From: Heterobilharzia americana
Lineage: Eukaryota; Platyhelminthes; Trematoda; Strigeidida; Schistosomatidae
DNA length: 64,000 nt
Direction of reading: 5' to 3'
NCBI GenBank assembly: GCA_944470555.2
Contig: OX104127.1
Coordinates: forward strand, 43,203,934 to 43,267,933
The notes under the pieces: model-generated
Told to the model about the DNA's origin: nothing
Database searches by the model: none
The model's input: only the letters and a program-made list of their open reading frames with translations
Shown: positions 60,190 to 64,000 of the stretch, one piece after another
Position numbering within the stretch: the first letter of the stretch is position 1
How the letters are laid out: each line of letters begins with the position of its first letter
Position numbers and translations under genes: made by a program

Positions 60190-61456
60190 GTTATGCAGGC
60201 TTCTTTCCACATCTCTTTCAAACAATTCCAGTGTTTTTCCACACAGGTTTCTTCAGGGATGTTGCTCAATGTCTCTCATTTTGTCCTGATGGCTGACTGA
60301 CACGAAGATGTCTTTTTTGAGTTTCGTCCTTCAGTTTCCTTTCTCGGTGTTGAACTTGAACTGTGGTCTATCACCAACTTCTTTTAAGGTTTTCGACTTT
60401 ATTTTGAAGGTTCCTTGCACTAGATAGTGGTATGAACATACATCTGCTCATCTTCTTGACCTTGTGTTAAGTAGACTGCATCTCCATTTTCTTGAGATTG
60501 AGATAAAGTCGATCTGGTTTTTAGTGTGCCCATCTGGTGAAATCCATGTCACTCCCATTGTGGATATCCTTGTGCTTGAACACACTGCCTCCAATCACCA
60601 AATCGTTGAATGTACAGAATTCTGCAAACAATACTCCATTCATGTTCATTTCACCGAGTGCTTCTCTACCCACAACCACTTCTCTTCCTGTGTTGTCCGC
60701 TCACAGTTTGGCATTCATGTCGCCCATTAGAATTTTGATATCGCCTACTGCGGTGAGGTCTTGTCCAGTGTTGATTGCAGTTGTCTGTAGAATTCCTCCT
60801 GCTTCTCTTGCTCTGCATTATTTGTAGGTGCGTAGCGTAGCATTGTGTGATTGTGACTTTCCTTCCTTTTGAGTTGAACCTCGCTGTCATGATCCTGCAT
60901 GAGGCGATCGGCTCCCACTGCATGAGATTGAGCGTCCTATGCTCTTCAAGGGGACACCATGATAGCCACTCCAAAACTCAGTGTGCTCGTGGTTGGCGTC
61001 TGGGTGAAAATATCGGCGTAGATTATTGACTTCTCTCCAGTTGACAGTTTGCAGAGTCCACTCCCATTCCATCTGCAGATTGCTCGCAGATTCCCAGCCT
61101 AGTACTTCAATGCTATACCTTCTCATCTCTTCAGCAATCTGGGCTGCCTTGCTAGGTTGAAGCATCGTGCGAACATTCCATATCGGCATGTTTACATTTG
61201 CTTTCATAGAGGGAGAGAAGACACATCGGTCAACTGGCTTCCCGAAGACTTTCACCAACCAGCGTCACTTCGTCTCTCCGATTCCAGTGAGGAATAATTT
61301 TGTTTTTTTTTTTATATTTCGTTTGTGCTTTGAAGTTTCTTTAGCGTCTGGATTGGTTTTCTGAGGTAGGGTTGCTAGCCCTATGCCCAACCTTTCCTCT
61401 TTACCCGGGCTTAGGACTGGCTAGTAACTAGTGAACTAGTTAACCATGCGGGTTTA
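60190..61456 (-). mobile_element. RTE element 5' part (copy E), 3'-truncated
   Basis: This starts at the same 5' end as copies A and B (near 61456) and runs through the endonuclease: SPSMKANVNMPIWNVRTM and a WESASNLQMEW segment at 61258-60887, then RKVTITQCYATHLQ at 60974-60666. It ends in the linker near 60190. The polymerase and 3' tail are absent. Because RTE copies usually lose their 5' end, loss of the 3' end implies later deletion or recombination with the Penelope fragment. The part 60430-61040 is almost identical to copy B; 61050-61200 is much more diverged. Confidence 0.8.
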
Positions 61457-62746
61457 TAATTTAGAAACGAAACTTCTAATTAAGCATATGTTCTTCATTT
61501 TGCAGGATGCAAACAAAAAACTTTGTAAATAATATCATTGAAATCAAGAAAGCCATGCATTTAGCTAAAGCTTACATAGTTATGCTAGTCATAAATCTAC
61601 TTCAACTGTATTCTACCATTTTGTACTGAACTACTTCTATCCTGTATCTTATCACTGAATTTGCATAAAGCCTATCTACTACTTAGTAATAGGTACAATA
61701 TACACATACAAAGAGGCTACTTTTGAATGTTTTATCGTCTATGCGAATCAATTAGGAGAAGAAGAATTGCGTGAATTCAGTGTTCTAGTTTCATAAATAA
61801 TGAATGAATCTTGATAATTTCCGAGAAACTCCTTAGTAGTTACTACCATATTTGCAAACAAATGACTTCGTTCAAGAATTCACTATTTCACTTAACAACT
61901 ATCGTCAGATGTCAACCAACCAAGAAACTCAGAACATTTGAAATTAGGCTTATCAATAATCTTATTAGATTGTTAACATAATCTTTACTGTTAGAAAACT
62001 CTCTTCCTCTAATTCTCCCATATTTCCTAAATTAGAAGCGCTTAAATCTTGTGATACTTTACACATTATTCCAAGAAATGAATTTATCGTTACTGTTTTT
62101 CAATAACTCTCACGAAAATTTTCGAATTCAGGAAAAGGAAATGGACTGTAGAAAAATAATAAAGTATTTATTTTATAAAATAACTCTACAACAATTATTT
62201 CAGTCAAGTCCACTGTTTCCTGTGAAGATGACGAAATGGATAATCATCTGTTTTTAAACAAGTATCCCTGTTTAACATCATATTACATACTCCGATAACA
62301 TGAAAAACATCATGTGAACAATTTGTAGCTATTTTGTCATGACACTCTTCACAAGAACAGTTCAGTAAGAACGAATACAATTCATTCAAGATTTTCATCA
62401 TGAAATTACATAGAAATTCCACATAACCTTCATTCATATTCATGATCATCAAGGTCACATCTTGCTGGTATTTAATACAATGAAGTGGATGATGTTAGAC
62501 ATGATTGGATAATATTCATGTAGATATTTTCATCGGAGACATCAAATATAAGTATTAAATGAAATATGTTGTTTGAACTAATGTGTTTACCATTATTGTT
62601 CCTTTAACTACTGTTATTATCAAAAATAAAGTAAGGTAATCTAATTCTTCTCCAATTATTGTTGATATTTTCCAATTTTGATTAGGAATTAAATGCATAT
62701 AATTCCCTTTACTGTTGAATTTGAGGGTTTGTGAGAATTTGAAGAC
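61457..62746. other. AT-rich DNA, no gene recognised
   Basis: Frames up to 84 codons (62204-62458 on the - strand) with no recognised domain. No repeat ends seen. Confidence 0.5.
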
Positions 62747-62813
62747 TTTTCAAGTTAGTATTCATCATGGACTGATATCAGTTGGAAGAACATTGGAAAC
62801 CTGCGAGCACTGA

Positions 62814-62864
62814 ACAGCTGTTTCGTCTTAGAATGGGACTCCTCAGCAACCTGCACCCATGACC
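62814..62864 (-). ncRNA. Hammerhead ribozyme, left half of palindrome
   Basis: On the - strand: CTGAGGA at 62846-62840 (fits CUGANGA), GAAA at 62824-62821, stem III ACAGCTGT. Stem II is weakened by an A for G change compared with the right half. Stem I is partly paired. The cleavage triplet is GUU. Confidence 0.65.
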
Positions 62865-62924
62865 CCAGCCTCCAAGGATCGGACCCAAGGCCTTCAGGTT
62901 TCAGGTTCGATCCTTGGAGGCTGG

Positions 62925-62985
62925 GGTCATGGGTGCAGGTTGCTGAGGAGTCCCATACTAGGACGAAACAGCTGTTCAGTGCTCG
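62925..62985 (+). ncRNA. Hammerhead ribozyme, right half of palindrome
   Basis: CTGAGGA at 62943-62949, stem II GTCC (62950-62953) with GGAC (62961-62964), GAAA at 62965-62968, stem III ACAGCTGT (62968-62975) and predicted cleavage after U62976 (GUU triplet, allowed by the NUH rule). Stem I is short, with wobble pairs. All core bases needed for catalysis are present. Confidence 0.7.
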
Positions 62986-63042
62986 CAGGTTTCCAATGTT
63001 CTTCCAACTGATATCAGTCCATGATGAATACCAACTTGAAAA

Positions 63043-63812
63043 ATTTCCTTTTCTTTTTACAAAATCTTGTAGTTAATGTCATGAAAATTATCTGATTGAT
63101 AGACGAATATCTCACTAGGATTACCTAAAGAATTTTATATACTAGACGTCTGGAATGGCTTATTATTCAAAACAAAATGCCATGAAGTTTGCCGATGAAC
63201 AATAGTCGAAAAACAAAAGTAGTGGTCAGTTAGTCTACAAGGAGACAACTTGCAAAAAATGATTTCATCAAATCAATATTTCTTTACTTATATCAGCTGA
63301 ACATTTTCTGTCAGAGAGATTGTTTGATTTGAAGCATTGGAAGATACTGTCGAATAACCTGTTACGTGGACAGTTTCATTGAATTGACTTTCTAAGGTAA
63401 TGTTGTAGTTTTTATTTTATGCATATTTTAATAATCTTAAAATAATGGATTGATTGACAGAGGCAGTCTACGTGATATATTTCGCTTTTAAGTTAATATG
63501 GATAAATTAGCTTTCTATTTATGTCTAGTATAAACATAATGTTTTATAGAGGGTAGTTTGATGCTGTCAATAGGAAATGTCACTTGATATGTACCTCTTA
63601 CCTTTTATCATTCACTGATAGTTTCCAATCAGGTAGTTAGTTCATGCTTCTTCAGTCACTCATATGAATACCGTTCAGTGTTTCATCAGACGATGTCATC
63701 ATGCAACCCATTTGTAATAGATGCCAAATTTCATCAGTCAAAGACATTAGTGAATAACAACAATATTTTTAATTTCTAAAACTTCGGTGTTGACAAAACG
63801 TGTTCCCTTGTA
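63043..63812. other. AT-rich DNA, no gene recognised
   Basis: No frame, repeat or RNA gene can be supported. Confidence 0.5.
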
Positions 63813-64000
63813 ATTAATTTTTTTATTCCTTGTGCACATTCATTTGTCTAAATCGGTAAAATTGGTAACCTACGGCCGAAGGTTAGAAAACATCACTGGA
63901 TTTCCGCAACATCATTCGAAACGATTGATTGATACAAGAAGACTGATTTCAGTTATCTCTGACCCCATTAAAGAGCGAAAACAAATTAGACTTAGATTGA
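63813..64000 (+). other. Open frame running off the window, possible exon
   Basis: The frame in phase with 63841 is open from about 63813 to the end of the window (about 62 codons) with no Met. Its last 45 codons are rich in Arg and Lys (RRLENITGFPQHHSKRLIDT and KERKQIRLRL). The AT-rich sequence around it usually has stops every 10-20 codons. No domain is recognised and no convincing splice acceptor was found, so this is only a candidate. Confidence 0.2.

Larger units (their letters stand above)
62747..63042. repeat. Near-perfect palindrome of two SINE halves
   Basis: Arms 62747-62881 and 62908-63042 (135 bp each, about three mismatches) flank a 26-base loop (coordinate sum 125789). Each arm is a 5'-truncated copy of the SINE at 57104-57388, beginning near box B (GGTTCGATCC at 62904-62913, at the loop edge of the right half) and ending in the same terminal block. 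Box A is missing in both. The halves are joined head to head, so the ribozymes point outward. Confidence 0.9.

Overview
The window reads as flatworm (trematode) genomic DNA, most likely from a schistosome or close relative. This is inferred from repeat content: RTE-type non-LTR retrotransposons of the SR2/SjR2 kind, CR1-like retrotransposons, Penelope-like elements with a GIY-YIG domain, and tRNA-derived SINEs carrying hammerhead-ribozyme sequences like the schistosome Sm-alpha family. A small single-frame universal stress protein gene is the only intact host gene I can support. I cannot assign a species.

Layout. Positions 1 to about 18660 are visibly richer in G and C. They are packed with decayed retrotransposons, all on the + strand: two RTE-family copies (about 70-740 and 8600-10960) and four CR1-like copies or tails (1205-2065, 4180-4265, 11611-14985, 15300-18660). 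From about 18660 onward the DNA is AT-rich and carries a different set of repeats. These are RTE copies (23397-24082 +, 33618-36910 -, 49802-53108 -, 53586-55046 +, 57457-59000 -, 60190-61456 -), two Penelope fragments (25140-26390 and 59700-60185, both +) and hammerhead SINEs.

The most striking structure is a chain of inverted repeats in the right part of the window. A 6.2-kb inverted repeat (26388-32555 and 38666-44849) has almost identical arms around a 6.1-kb spacer that holds one RTE copy. A second has 1.46-kb arms (53586-55046 and 57457-58918), both made of the same decayed RTE element. Between its arms lies a third inverted pair, of SINEs (56720-57004 and 57104-57388). A fourth, near-perfect 135-bp palindrome (62747-63042) is built from two truncated SINE halves, each holding a hammerhead core. 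Hammerhead-like cores occur at eight places, with the catalytic boxes intact in both arms of the large repeat and in both halves of the last palindrome.

Functionally, the universal stress protein gene (48580-49062) sits alone between repeats. The retroelements are all broken by frameshifts, stops or truncation, so none should move by itself. The SINE ribozymes could still act in RNA. Boundaries of degenerate elements are estimates made by eye and may be off by tens of bases.
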